Of a stretch of 64,000 bases of DNA, positions 41,888 to 50,955 are shown in pieces; position 1 is the first letter of the stretch; each line of letters opens with the position of its first letter. A program made the position numbers and the translations under genes. The notes beneath the pieces were generated by a model. The model saw only the letters and a list, made by a program, of their open reading frames with translations, ran no database searches and was not told the DNA's origin. This DNA comes from an uncultured Solobacterium sp. (GTDB lineage Bacteria; Bacillota_I; Bacilli_A; Erysipelotrichales; Erysipelotrichaceae): NCBI GenBank assembly GCA_900547815.1, contig URHY01000002.1:1-64000 (forward strand), written 5' to 3'.

Positions 41888-42988
41888 ATGTTGAATATAA
41901 AATATGATATTGTAGGATCTTTTTTAAGACCACAAGAAATTAAAGAGGCTCGTGCTAAATTTAATAATAATGAAATCACATATGAACAATTGCGTGATAT
42001 TGAAGATGAACAAATCGCAAAATTGGTTGCCAAAGAAGTACAGCACGGCTTGAAGTTTGTGACAGATGGAGAATTCCGTCGTCGCTGGTGGCATTTGGAT
42101 TGGTTAAAAGAATTTGATGGTTTTACCACAAAACACTTAGATAAGTTTATTAATGGAAGAAACAATCATATTGAATTGGGGATGATTGAAGGAAAGATCT
42201 TCTATGATCCAAATAAAGCACATAAAGAAATGTACGCATGGGATTTTTTGAAGAATGAGGCTAGTAAATATGGAGTAGAGGCCAAGAAATGTATTTCTGG
42301 ACCAAATATGATTTTGATTGATCATTTCTTACAATTAGGCATTAAAGATACACCATATTATGGTACGGATATTGAAGCTGTGATTGAAGATATTGGTTTG
42401 GCATATCAAGCAGCCATTCGTGATTTTTATAATCATGGATGTCGCTATATTCAAATTGATGATACTTCATGGACATATATGATTGATGATACGTTTGTAT
42501 CCAAAGTAGAAGGTTTGGGTTATACAAAAGCTCAGATATTAGATTGGTTTGTACGTGTAAGTACAAAGGCATTAGAAAATCGTCCTGAAGATATGCAGAT
42601 TGCGACGCATTTCTGTAAAGGAAACTTTAAAGGAAATCCTTTATTCCATGGATTCTATGATACGATTGCAAAATCTGTCGCAAGTATTCCATATGATGGC
42701 TATTTTGTAGAATATGATGATGCTCGTAGTGGAACCTTTGATCCATGGGCTATTTTAAAAGGCACAGACCGCACATTTGTGGCTGGATTGATTTCTACAA
42801 AACGTCCAGAATTAGAAGAACATGATGTGATTAAAGCTCGTTATGAACAAGCTAAAGCAGTTGTAGGAGATAACATTGCTCTTTCTCCACAATGTGGATT
42901 TGCCTCTGTAGAAGAAGGAAACTGTATTGATGAAGAAACACAGTGGAAGAAAATTGATTTATTGGTATCTTGCCAAGACTTCATTTAA
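41888..42988 (+). CDS. MetE-like protein (YxjG/YxjH type, cobalamin-independent methionine synthase family)
   Basis: A 366-aa single-domain relative of the catalytic half of MetE. It starts YDIVGSFLRPQEIKEAR; the zinc and substrate region includes THFCKGNFKG, and LSPQCGFASVEEGN near the C-terminus carries the conserved Cys. The length matches YxjG/YxjH of Bacillus, which are tied to methionine salvage but whose methyl donor is unsettled. GGAGG lies 12 bases upstream. I see no S-box in front of it. A strong terminator starts at its stop codon. Confidence 0.87.
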   Translation: MLNIKYDIVGSFLRPQEIKEARAKFNNNEITYEQLRDIEDEQIAKLVAKEVQHGLKFVTDGEFRRRWWHLDWLKEFDGFTTKHLDKFINGRNNHIELGMIEGKIFYDPNKAHKEMYAWDFLKNEASKYGVEAKKCISGPNMILIDHFLQLGIKDTPYYGTDIEAVIEDIGLAYQAAIRDFYNHGCRYIQIDDTSWTYMIDDTFVSKVEGLGYTKAQILDWFVRVSTKALENRPEDMQIATHFCKGNFKGNPLFHGFYDTIAKSVASIPYDGYFVEYDDARSGTFDPWAILKGTDRTFVAGLISTKRPELEEHDVIKARYEQAKAVVGDNIALSPQCGFASVEEGNCIDEETQWKKIDLLVSCQDFI

Positions 42989-43015
42989 GAGAAATCGTTC
43001 GATTTCTCTTTTTTT
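42988..43015 (+). terminator. Intrinsic terminator
   Basis: AGAGAAATCG at 42988-42997 and CGATTTCTCT at 43000-43009 with a T-run after. Confidence 0.85.
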
Positions 43016-43032
43016 CACAAAAAAAGGAACAA

Positions 43033-44244
43033 TTATTTGTTCCCGTAGTATGAATTTAAGAAAGATTCTTTGAATTCTTTAAATGTACCATCTAAAATAG
43101 CTTGTCTAGCCTGTTCTGTAAGACGGATGATGAAGCGAAGATTATGCATGGAAGCTAGTTCAAAATATTTAGCAGATTCAGTACGATCTTGCGATTTCCA
43201 TAGTCTTCTTAATTCGCCTAATGTGATTTTACTTTGACATGTAGGGCAATCACAATCTTCATCAATTAGCAAATCACTATCTCTATATTTAGATAAATTG
43301 ATAGGTCCATGCATTGTATATAATCTTCCATGCCTTGCCTCTCTTGTGGGGGCAACACAATCAAATGTATCCGCTCCATTTTCAGTTCCAATTAAAATAT
43401 CATCTGGATGGGATAAACCTAATAAGTGTCTTGGTTTATTTTCTGGAAGTTCTTCATTGCACCAAGTTAAAATATCGCCTAATGTTTCTTTCAAGAAAGC
43501 TCCGCCTAAGCCATAGCCATCAAAATCCATTTGTGCGTATTTTTTACAAGTAGATCTTCTCAAGTCTTCCCAACGACCACCTTGGATAACTCCATACAAA
43601 GATTGGTGATAGCCTAAATCATCACAATGTTTCTTATGTTCATCTAGACTTCTTTTTGCCCAACGCTCAGTTCTTGCCAAGGATTCAACATTATATTCAT
43701 ATGTATCCGCTAAAGAAGTTAATTCATCATAAGCCATATGGATATCAGCTCCAATACGACATTGAATCTGCATACTTTCTTCAGGACCAATAAAATCTTC
43801 CTGTCCTGTAAATGGATCATGAAAGTGTACTCCATCTTCTGTGACATGAGCCAAACGTTTTTCTTCTTCGGTATTTTTCATGTTGTCTTCACGTTTCATG
43901 CTGACAACTTTTCCACAACCTGAACCTAAAGACATGACCTGAAATCCACCAGAATCTGTTAGAGTAGGACCATTCCATTTTGACCATGCAGATAAGCCTC
44001 CATTAGCGGCAATCTCAGGGGAAATGTTTCGTAAATGATATCCATTACTTAACATGGCTTGAGCATTGATGCTCTTTAATTCTTCCATAGAAACAAAACG
44101 AACTTCCCCATGTGTTCCCACACACATAAATGCCGGCGTTTTAATGTCTCCATGAGGTGTATGTATAATTCCGGCTCTTCCTAAATGGCCAGGAATTCTT
44201 TTTTCAATTTCAAAATAAAATTTATTGTCATTTTTATATTCCAT
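43033..44244 (-). CDS. tgt: Queuine/preQ1 tRNA-guanine transglycosylase
   Basis: A 403-aa TGT that replaces guanine 34 with preQ1 in tRNAs with GUN anticodons, including the tRNA-Asn encoded here. The catalytic Asp is in LTDSGGFQVMSLG and the nucleophile in GADTFDCVAPTREARHG; the zinc site is DCDCPTCQ with a His about 25 residues on (SMHNLRF). GGAGG is five bases before the ATG at 44244. No queuosine biosynthesis gene or preQ1 riboswitch is visible nearby, so the cell may salvage queuine or make preQ1 from genes elsewhere. Confidence 0.96.
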   Translation of the reverse strand: MEYKNDNKFYFEIEKRIPGHLGRAGIIHTPHGDIKTPAFMCVGTHGEVRFVSMEELKSINAQAMLSNGYHLRNISPEIAANGGLSAWSKWNGPTLTDSGGFQVMSLGSGCGKVVSMKREDNMKNTEEEKRLAHVTEDGVHFHDPFTGQEDFIGPEESMQIQCRIGADIHMAYDELTSLADTYEYNVESLARTERWAKRSLDEHKKHCDDLGYHQSLYGVIQGGRWEDLRRSTCKKYAQMDFDGYGLGGAFLKETLGDILTWCNEELPENKPRHLLGLSHPDDILIGTENGADTFDCVAPTREARHGRLYTMHGPINLSKYRDSDLLIDEDCDCPTCQSKITLGELRRLWKSQDRTESAKYFELASMHNLRFIIRLTEQARQAILDGTFKEFKESFLNSYYGNK

Positions 44245-44276
44245 AAATGCCTCCAACCCATTTATTCTATCACATA

Positions 44277-44760
44277 TTAGCGTCGGCTTATATAAAAGAT
44301 TATGCCAAGTATACTGATTATACCTGCAACATATCCGATGGATTGAATATTCATCAAATTAATGGTTTGTCCTCCAATAAAAGATCCTAATCCAATACCT
44401 AGATTAAAGATGCCTGAAAAAATCGACATCGCAACAGAACTTGTATTTTCATCAGTTGCTAACATTGTTTCTGATTGACAAGCCACATTAAATGCAGTAG
44501 AGCTAGTTCTCCATACAATACACATCAAAGAGAATAGTGAAATTAAGATGAATCTCTTTCTGTTCTTATTGAAATTTGAGGACAATATACTTTTGCCGAT
44601 TCTGGCAACATCCAATAAAGAAAGTACAAATGTAATTGTTGTATTGGATAAGTTTGCCTCTTGCGATAAGTAGGGTTCAATATAGTTATAGGTAATATAT
44701 AGTACGCACTAACAAACAATAAATATTTATCTTTCAAAAACAATTTTTATTTTGCCATAA
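44277..44760 (-). pseudogene. MFS transporter, 5'-truncated and frameshifted remnant
   Basis: The C-terminal part of a major facilitator protein: VARIGKSILSSNFNKNRKRF, SGIFNLGIGLGSFIGGQTIN and VAGIISILGIIFYISRR in one frame, extended upstream by NYIEPYLSQEANLSNTTITF. Near 44690 the frame changes to one reading LKDKYLLFVSAYYI. Only about 160 codons remain of a normal 390 or so, and no start is visible. It is a decayed drug or sugar efflux gene between tgt and rdgB. Confidence 0.8.
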
Positions 44761-44813
44761 GTTTTATTGAAAACCCCATTTTTTCTTTCTATAATATATA
44801 TCGGTGATAATTT

Positions 44814-45389
44814 ATGAAGAAAACAATTTGGATAGCAACGAGCAATGCTCATAAGGTTGAAGAATTTCAGACAATGTTGAAGGATTGTGATGTGAAATGT
44901 TTAAAGGATTTAGATCATAAAATCAATATTATTGAAGATGGAACAACTTTTGAAGAAAATGCATTGATCAAAGCTCGTACATTATTTAACGAACTACATG
45001 AACCTGTCATTAGTGATGATTCAGGTTTAGAAGTGGATGCGATGGATAAAAAGCCTGGTGTTTATTCGGCTCGTTTTTTAGGTGAAGACACGAGCTATGA
45101 TATTAAGAATCAATATATTATAGATCAAGTGCAAGGAAAGACGCGTACAGCTCGTTATGTATGTGTGATTGCGTATATTGATGAAGAAGGAAAAGAACAT
45201 GTGTATCGCGGTGAATGTGAAGGTTTGATCCATGATAAATTGGAAGGGGAAAATGGATTTGGATATGATCCTATCTTCTATTATCCTGAATTTAAGACAA
45301 CACTTGCCAGTGTGAGTGAAGAAAAGAAAAATAGTGTATCTCATAGAGGAATCGCTTTAGAAAAATTTTTGAAAGATTGGAGTAAATAA
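44814..45389 (+). CDS. rdgB: XTP/dITP diphosphatase (RdgB/HAM1)
   Basis: A 191-aa nucleotide pyrophosphatase that removes ITP, dITP and XTP. Motifs are ATSNAHKVEEFQTML at the N-terminus, VISDDSGLEVDAMDKKPGVY, and GENGFGYDPIFYYPE; the C-terminal NSVSHRGIALEKF is also conserved. The start follows GGTGAT. trmL follows after two bases, so both are one unit. Confidence 0.95.
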   Translation: MKKTIWIATSNAHKVEEFQTMLKDCDVKCLKDLDHKINIIEDGTTFEENALIKARTLFNELHEPVISDDSGLEVDAMDKKPGVYSARFLGEDTSYDIKNQYIIDQVQGKTRTARYVCVIAYIDEEGKEHVYRGECEGLIHDKLEGENGFGYDPIFYYPEFKTTLASVSEEKKNSVSHRGIALEKFLKDWSK

Positions 45390-45391
45390 GT

Positions 45392-45913
45392 ATGTTGCAT
45401 GTTGTATTGTATGAACCGGAAATTCCACAAAATACAGGAAATATTATTCGAACTTGTATGGCGACAGGTTCTCGTCTACATTTGATTGAACCATTAGGTT
45501 TTTCTTTGGATGAAAAACATTTGCGCCGTTCAGGAATGGATTATATTAAAGATGCCGATATTCATATTCATAAAAATTGGGATGCGTTTGTAGCTGAAAA
45601 TCCAAGTGAACATTATTATTTTATGACACGCTATGGAAAAAAAGCTCCAAGCGAATTTGACTTCACAAAAGAAGAGGGCGATGTTTATTTAGTACTTGGA
45701 AAAGAAAGTACAGGTGTAGATAAAAAGATCCTTCAAGCACATTTAGATACTTGTATGCGTCTTCCTATGGTCGCAAACGCAAGAAGCTTGAACTTATCCA
45801 ATTGTGCTGCCATTATTGTGTATGAAGTGTTACGTCAACTTGATTATCCTGGACTTAGTACACATGAAGAGCTTAAGGGAGAGGATTGGCTTGAAAATCT
45901 TAAGGTCGATTGA
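45392..45913 (+). CDS. trmL: tRNA (cytidine/uridine-2'-O-)-methyltransferase TrmL
   Basis: A 173-aa SPOUT methyltransferase that 2'-O-methylates wobble nucleotide 34 of tRNA-Leu. Motifs are YEPEIPQNTGNIIRTC near the N-terminus, LVLGKESTGVDKKIL in the middle and MVANARSLNLSNCAAIIVYE forming the knot near the C-terminus. GGAG lies ten bases upstream inside the end of rdgB. The length is slightly above the usual 155-160. Confidence 0.95.
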   Translation: MLHVVLYEPEIPQNTGNIIRTCMATGSRLHLIEPLGFSLDEKHLRRSGMDYIKDADIHIHKNWDAFVAENPSEHYYFMTRYGKKAPSEFDFTKEEGDVYLVLGKESTGVDKKILQAHLDTCMRLPMVANARSLNLSNCAAIIVYEVLRQLDYPGLSTHEELKGEDWLENLKVD

Positions 45914-45920
45914 TAAATGT

Positions 45921-46424
45921 ATGGATTCGTTTGAAAAACGAATCTTTCTTTTTATATTTTTTCTTTGTCTATATTGGTTGTGGCAGAATCTATGGCAGCT
46001 GATTCTGTTTGGCAAATTATTTTTTGTGTATGATTATGAAAGTTTATTTAACATACAGGCAAAACTTAGTTCGTATGAATCTAGTGTTTTTATTCGTATC
46101 ATATATTATGTGATTTCAAACCCAACATTGAATTTGTTAAGTTTAATTCGATGTATAAAATTAATAGACATATTGGCTATTGCAGGCATTGTTTTATTGA
46201 TAAAAAAGTGTCGAATTGTGGTTGTTTTTAATGGAATTAAATATGTTTGGGGCTTGTTTTGGATCATAAAAGCATTACACTCAAAAAGTGTATATTTGGT
46301 AATTAATTGCTTAAAATGGCTTTCTTTAGGCCTTTTTATATGTGTTTTAATAAGTGTATGTATATGGTTGTATACGCTTGCAGAACTTATTGTTGATTTT
46401 AATAAAACTGTTCACGATTTATAG
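45921..46424 (+). CDS. Hypothetical membrane protein
   Basis: A 167-aa protein with about four hydrophobic segments (residues 8-28, 70-90, 100-125, 130-155) and basic connecting loops. I recognise no family. The start ATG lies seven bases after the trmL stop but has no good ribosome site, so translation could rely on coupling, or the true start could differ. AT content is higher than in neighbouring housekeeping genes. Confidence 0.55.
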   Translation: MDSFEKRIFLFIFFLCLYWLWQNLWQLILFGKLFFVYDYESLFNIQAKLSSYESSVFIRIIYYVISNPTLNLLSLIRCIKLIDILAIAGIVLLIKKCRIVVVFNGIKYVWGLFWIIKALHSKSVYLVINCLKWLSLGLFICVLISVCIWLYTLAELIVDFNKTVHDL

Positions 46425-46629
46425 ACATTATTATACATTTCATAAATTATGTGCAATTTTTTATAAAATCACATAATATACCATAATTCATATTTAAACC
46501 CTTTAAATAAAGGGCATTAAGAAAAATATTAAGAAATAAATTACTAAAAAGTGCAAACGAATTTTTATCGGAAATTTGCATCAAAAAAAAAACCTTGTTA
46601 AACTTCAGGTGTTGTAACGAAGAGGTGAT

Positions 46630-47874
46630 ATGATGAATTTTATCGAAAAACATAGTAAAATTTTAGCCGTAAGTCTATGTCTATTAACTTCAGGACCAAT
46701 TGTTTCGACAATGTATGCTAAAGAAGTTCAACCTGGATGGCATGGTGAAGGCGCAGATCGTTATTATATTTTAGAATCAAATCGTCAGACAGCGACTGGT
46801 TTAACAAAAATCGATACTCAACTTTATTATTTCAATAGTAAAGGAGAGATGCAGTTTGGATGGCAAACAGTTTCTGATCAAACTTATTATTTCAAAAAAG
46901 ATGGAACTGCTGCTACTGGTACTGTTACAATTCAGGGTAGTGAATATAATTTCCAAAAAGAAGGTATCCTACTTCATGGATGGAGTGAAGATGGTAAATC
47001 ATTCTATGATGAAAAGGGTAAAAAGACTTCAACAAATTGGGTTGAAGACAATGGTGTTAAATATTATTTTGATGAAAATGGAAATTGTGTAACAGGATGG
47101 CAAGAAATTGAAGGCCAGGAATATTATTTTGGTTCAGATGGTAAGATGGCTACAGGTCAATTCGATGTAGACGGAACGACATATTTCACAGACTCAGATG
47201 GTGTGTTCCGTACAGGATGGCAAGTCATTAACGGTCAGGATTATTATTATGCAAAAAATGGTGAAGTTACAAAGAATCAAATTTTAGATATCGATGGTAC
47301 TAAATGGGCATTCGATGAAAATGGTAACTTGATTAAAAATGCAGAAAAAGATGGATATAAAATTGATGAAAATGGTGTTGCGACTGAAATAACTCCTGAA
47401 CAAACTCAGACTCCAACACAAAATACAACTACAAGTACTCCAACACAAAATACTACTACAAGTACTCCAGCTCAAAGTAGTACAACGAATACAAATACTA
47501 CTCAAGCTCCAGTGCAAAACAATACTGGTAGTTCGACAAACAATAATTATGTACCATCAACTTCAAATGTGAATGCTTCAGCAATTGCTTCTGCAGCATT
47601 AGCACAGATTGGGGTTACACAAGATTGTACAATGTTAGTAACCAATTCTTTAAAGGCTGTTGGAATTAATTTCCACGGATGGCCAGAAGATTATTTGAGT
47701 TTAGGAACAATTACATCAAATCCAGTTCCAGGCGACATTATTGTATACTCAGGGCATGTTGCAATTTATATTGGAAATGGAATGGCAGTTCATGGTGGAT
47801 TCTACGGAAGCCAAACAGTAAAATATTCTGCTAATTGTGGTAATACAATACTTGGTTATGTTCATATAGGTTAG
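46630..47874 (+). CDS. Secreted NlpC/P60-like protein with multiple cell-wall-binding repeats
   Basis: A 414-aa exported protein. A signal peptide spans residues 1-31 and is followed by QPGWHGEGADRYY. About nine aromatic choline/glucan-binding-type repeats follow (for example GWQEIEGQEYYFGSDGKMAT), then a Thr/Gln/Pro-rich linker (NTTTSTPTQ) at 255-305 and a C-terminal NlpC/P60 or CHAP-like domain with candidate C333 in VTQDCTMLV and H376 in YSGHVAIYIGNGMAVHGG. Overall plan, signal region and catalytic domain mark it as a paralogue of the 33392 protein, with more wall-binding repeats. GAGGTGAT precedes two adjacent ATG codons. Confidence 0.85.
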   Translation: MMNFIEKHSKILAVSLCLLTSGPIVSTMYAKEVQPGWHGEGADRYYILESNRQTATGLTKIDTQLYYFNSKGEMQFGWQTVSDQTYYFKKDGTAATGTVTIQGSEYNFQKEGILLHGWSEDGKSFYDEKGKKTSTNWVEDNGVKYYFDENGNCVTGWQEIEGQEYYFGSDGKMATGQFDVDGTTYFTDSDGVFRTGWQVINGQDYYYAKNGEVTKNQILDIDGTKWAFDENGNLIKNAEKDGYKIDENGVATEITPEQTQTPTQNTTTSTPTQNTTTSTPAQSSTTNTNTTQAPVQNNTGSSTNNNYVPSTSNVNASAIASAALAQIGVTQDCTMLVTNSLKAVGINFHGWPEDYLSLGTITSNPVPGDIIVYSGHVAIYIGNGMAVHGGFYGSQTVKYSANCGNTILGYVHIG

Positions 47875-47897
47875 AATACAATTCTAGCCTTTTTTTT
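47868..47897 (+). terminator. Intrinsic terminator
   Basis: AGGTTAGAAT, ACA loop, ATTCTAGCCT and a T-run; the stem contains the stop codon of the upstream gene. Confidence 0.9.
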
Positions 47898-47942
47898 AAC
47901 TTTTGTGGTAAAATCAATAATATATTTTCAAGGAGGTCTTGT

Positions 47943-49142
47943 ATGAACTATATTCAAACGCAAAAATTTAGCGATGTTTATGTTTCTTGTAAAACAATGA
48001 TGCCTTTTAATCGAAACACAATTACTGCATTAAATATTCTTGTGTATATGATGAAGGCGAAAACACAAAAGATGAATTCCAAGCAAAAACTTGCATCAAC
48101 ATTGAATCTAGCTTATGGAACGAAAGTATCCTATGGATTAACTTCTTATGGAGATTTAATTCAGGTAGATGTTCGTTTTCAATTTGTTCGTCCAGACTGG
48201 ATTGAAGATGATAGTTATGTCAATAAAATCAAAGATATAATGGATCAAGTTCTTTACCATTCTGTGTTGGATGAAGAAAACTTTAAAGAATCAGTATATC
48301 TTTTGCAAAATAGATTGTTAGCACAGATGGATGATCCAGCTAATTTGTCGTGCATGTATGCATTTGAAATGGCACATGAAAAACACTCTATTTCAATTCC
48401 TGTACAGGGAAGTTTAAAAGATTTAAATAAGCTAACATTGGAAGATGTGAAACAAGTTTATACATTATATATGGATATGGCGAAACACTTCTATATTTGT
48501 GGATACATAACACAAGATTTGTATGATTATATTGATTCATTAGATTCTCATTGTGCTTTTATTTCTGAAAGAACATTATTACCTAAAGTAGAGTCTAGTT
48601 ATAAAATGTATGAAAAAGATATTTCGCAGACATGCATATCGCAAGTGTATTCTACTGGGGTAGATATTTCTAGTCTTGATTATGAGGCAGAATTGATTTT
48701 AAATAGTATATTAGGACAAAGCCAAAAAAACTTGATGTTTGATGAAATTCGTGAAAAGAATAGCTTATGTTATTCGATTAACTCTTCTGTAATTCGCTTT
48801 GATGGCGCTTTATTGATTCATACGGGTGTGAATCGTAAGGATGTTAATAAAGTACTAAATTTGATTGAAACACAAATTGATCGATTATTGAATATGGATT
48901 ATGATGACTCTTATTTGGAAATAGCGAAAATGGATTTTAAAGATCGGATTATTAGTGGCTTAGATAGACCTTTATCTTTGATTGCACAAGCTTTTTTAGA
49001 TGATTTGTTGCATCGTGAGCTTACGACTGAACAAAGAATAGAGAGAATTATGCAGGTGACAAAAGAAGATATATCTCGTGTTGCCTTACAAATGAATCTG
49101 GCATCAGTTGCCATTGTTGCGGAGAAAGAAAATGAATTATAA
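47943..49142 (+). CDS. M16-family peptidase homologue, YfmF-like (inactive subunit)
   Basis: A 399-aa protein of the YfmF type. The N-terminal position that holds HxxEH in active M16 enzymes reads MNSKQKLASTLNLAYGTKVS, so the zinc site is missing; the C-terminal substrate-binding block EIREKNSLCYSINSSV is kept. Such proteins pair with an active subunit. AAGGAGG lies seven bases upstream. The gene overlaps the active partner by 11 bases. In Bacillus the pair has been linked to maturation of EF-P modification or processing peptides, but the role here is open. Confidence 0.88.
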   Translation: MNYIQTQKFSDVYVSCKTMMPFNRNTITALNILVYMMKAKTQKMNSKQKLASTLNLAYGTKVSYGLTSYGDLIQVDVRFQFVRPDWIEDDSYVNKIKDIMDQVLYHSVLDEENFKESVYLLQNRLLAQMDDPANLSCMYAFEMAHEKHSISIPVQGSLKDLNKLTLEDVKQVYTLYMDMAKHFYICGYITQDLYDYIDSLDSHCAFISERTLLPKVESSYKMYEKDISQTCISQVYSTGVDISSLDYEAELILNSILGQSQKNLMFDEIREKNSLCYSINSSVIRFDGALLIHTGVNRKDVNKVLNLIETQIDRLLNMDYDDSYLEIAKMDFKDRIISGLDRPLSLIAQAFLDDLLHRELTTEQRIERIMQVTKEDISRVALQMNLASVAIVAEKENEL

Positions 49143-50385
49143 TTTGAATATAAAAAAAGAAACATTACCGAATGGCTTACAGGTTATTCTTGTTCATAAG
49201 CCAGATTATCAAAGATCTTTATTTCTTTTAGGAGCAAAAGTAGGGGGCTTTGATATTGATCAAAATGTAGATGGATCTATCGTACATCATAAAAGTGGAT
49301 TGGCACATTATTTAGAACATCAAATGTTTTATTTGGATGGAGAAGATGTAAGTGAGTTATTTGCGAATTTACAATGCTCTACAAATGCCTATACATCCTA
49401 TACAGAAACAGCATTTTATTTTTCGACAACGGTAGATGTGAAAAAACCATTGAAGTTGTTGTTGGAATTTGTAGAAAATTTAGATGTGACAGAAGATACG
49501 ATTGAAAAAGAAAAAGGTATCATTTTGAGTGAATATGATATGTATCAACAATCACCAGAACAGCGTCTTTTCAAAGAAACATTAGTTTCGTTGTATAAAT
49601 ATCATCCGATGAAAGTGGATGTTCTTGGTTCGAAAGAAGATATTCAAAATATGAATATGGAAGATTTAAAACAATTTTATGAATTGAATTATGATTCGAG
49701 TAAATTGTGCCTTGTTGGAGTAACTGGTAAAGATACAGATGATGTAATGAATTGGATAAAAGAATGTCAAAAAGATGTTGTAAGTAAGTGTGATAAGAAT
49801 ATTTCACGAGTTTTTAAAACAGAGCCTGTGGAAGTGAATCGTCAAGAATATGTGGATACAATGGATATTCATCAGCCTTTTGTTTGCGTAGGCTTTAAAA
49901 TGCTGCCTTGTACAAATAAAATCGAAGCGTTTGAGAAGGATTTTGCGGTAAATGTATGGCTTGATTCTATTATGGGGCCATTGAATCCTCAATTTCAAGA
50001 ATGGCTTGATCAAAGAGTCTTCACGCAGTTTGTTGGGGCAGAAGCCGATTTTACTATAGATCATAGTTATGTTTTGTTTTATGCACAAACTTCAAATCCG
50101 GATGAGTTTATTGAACTTATAAAAAAACAAGTGACGAATCTAGAAATATCAAAGGATGATTATCAGTCTTTGCATGCACAGGCTATTGCGAATAATTTGC
50201 GTGGATTAGATCACTTTGATGGTTTGGCTAATGACTTGTTGAGAAGTTATTTTGAGGAATATGATTATCTAGATAGTTTAAATTGTATTCAAACTATGAC
50301 TTTAGAAAAGGTGTTAGAATATATTAAGTCTTTAGACTTTTCAAATATATGTGTCACTAAAATTCTTCCAAATGACTCTATTTGA
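49132..50385 (+). CDS. M16-family zinc peptidase, YfmH-like (active subunit)
   Basis: A 417-aa protein with the inverted zinc motif HYLEH in SGLAHYLEHQMFYLDGEDV near residue 65 and the downstream Glu ligand region KEKGIILSEYDMY. The second half carries LDQRVFTQFVGAEADFTIDH. The ATG at 49132 lies in the end of the yfmF-like gene; an in-frame start eight codons earlier is less likely. Together the two form the heteromeric peptidase pair typical of Firmicutes. Confidence 0.9.
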   Translation: MNYNLNIKKETLPNGLQVILVHKPDYQRSLFLLGAKVGGFDIDQNVDGSIVHHKSGLAHYLEHQMFYLDGEDVSELFANLQCSTNAYTSYTETAFYFSTTVDVKKPLKLLLEFVENLDVTEDTIEKEKGIILSEYDMYQQSPEQRLFKETLVSLYKYHPMKVDVLGSKEDIQNMNMEDLKQFYELNYDSSKLCLVGVTGKDTDDVMNWIKECQKDVVSKCDKNISRVFKTEPVEVNRQEYVDTMDIHQPFVCVGFKMLPCTNKIEAFEKDFAVNVWLDSIMGPLNPQFQEWLDQRVFTQFVGAEADFTIDHSYVLFYAQTSNPDEFIELIKKQVTNLEISKDDYQSLHAQAIANNLRGLDHFDGLANDLLRSYFEEYDYLDSLNCIQTMTLEKVLEYIKSLDFSNICVTKILPNDSI

Positions 50386-50446
50386 TCTAATTAGCTTGAT
50401 TTTAATCAAATTAGAGGCTGTAAAACACGAAAATATGTAAAAAATA

Positions 50447-50478
50447 ACGACCTATAGAGCAAATAGGTCGTTTGTTTT
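50447..50478 (+). terminator. Intrinsic terminator
   Basis: ACGACCTAT and ATAGGTCGT (50447-50471) followed by TTGTTTT. Confidence 0.82.
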
Positions 50479-50559
50479 ATTATGGGCATATTTGTAGAAT
50501 ATTCTTGAAGAAGGATGGTGATGAAAATGGTGGTCAAATTTGAAGGAGGATAATTAATT

Positions 50560-50868
50560 ATGAATGCGTTTAGTATTGTAGGAAAAATTACGGACATGCC
50601 AGTTTTAAAGGAAACAACAAATGGATTAAAGACTTGTGAACTTCCGATTTCTGTGCAGCGTAACTTTCCAAATTCGGAAGGTATTTATGAAAATGATGAT
50701 ATGATCATTGAAGTATGGAGAGGTCTTGCGGAAACGGTTAGTGCCTCATGTAAAATTGGTGATTATGTCGGTATTAATGGTCGTATTCATTCGCGTAAAT
50801 ACCAAAAGGATGAAAGAATATACTTAAACTATGGCTTTGTAGCTGAAAAAATCGATTTTTTACGTTAG
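50560..50868 (+). CDS. Small single-stranded-DNA-binding protein (SSB/OB fold)
   Basis: A 102-aa OB-fold protein, MNAFSIVGKITDMPVLKETT and then YVGINGRIHSRKYQKDERIYLNYGFVAEKI, matching the SSB core. It lacks the long acidic C-terminal tail (DDDIPF type) of replication SSBs, so it is the short accessory kind, like those called PriB-like or second SSB in Firmicutes. AAGGAGG lies ten bases upstream. It is monocistronic. Confidence 0.85.
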   Translation: MNAFSIVGKITDMPVLKETTNGLKTCELPISVQRNFPNSEGIYENDDMIIEVWRGLAETVSASCKIGDYVGINGRIHSRKYQKDERIYLNYGFVAEKIDFLR

Positions 50869-50912
50869 TAAAAAGAAGAAATACATGAATTATGAAAACA
50901 CATCCACAAAAA

Positions 50913-50940
50913 AAGAAGCGATATAATTCGCTTCTTTCTT
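50913..50940. terminator. Bidirectional terminator between ssb-like gene and rpsD
   Basis: AAGAAGCG at 50913-50920 and CGCTTCTT at 50929-50936, with an A-run before and T-run after. Confidence 0.85.
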
Positions 50941-50955
50941 GTCTTATGTCTAAGA

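Noticed and set aside
44245-44300. preQ1 riboswitch upstream of tgt
   Set aside because: Only about 30 bases separate tgt from the MFS remnant's end and no preQ1 aptamer features are present.
46590-46629. WalR-type box (TGTTAA .. TGTAAC) upstream of the wall hydrolase gene
   Set aside because: The half-sites are 17 bases apart start to start, not the 11 required by the WalR consensus.
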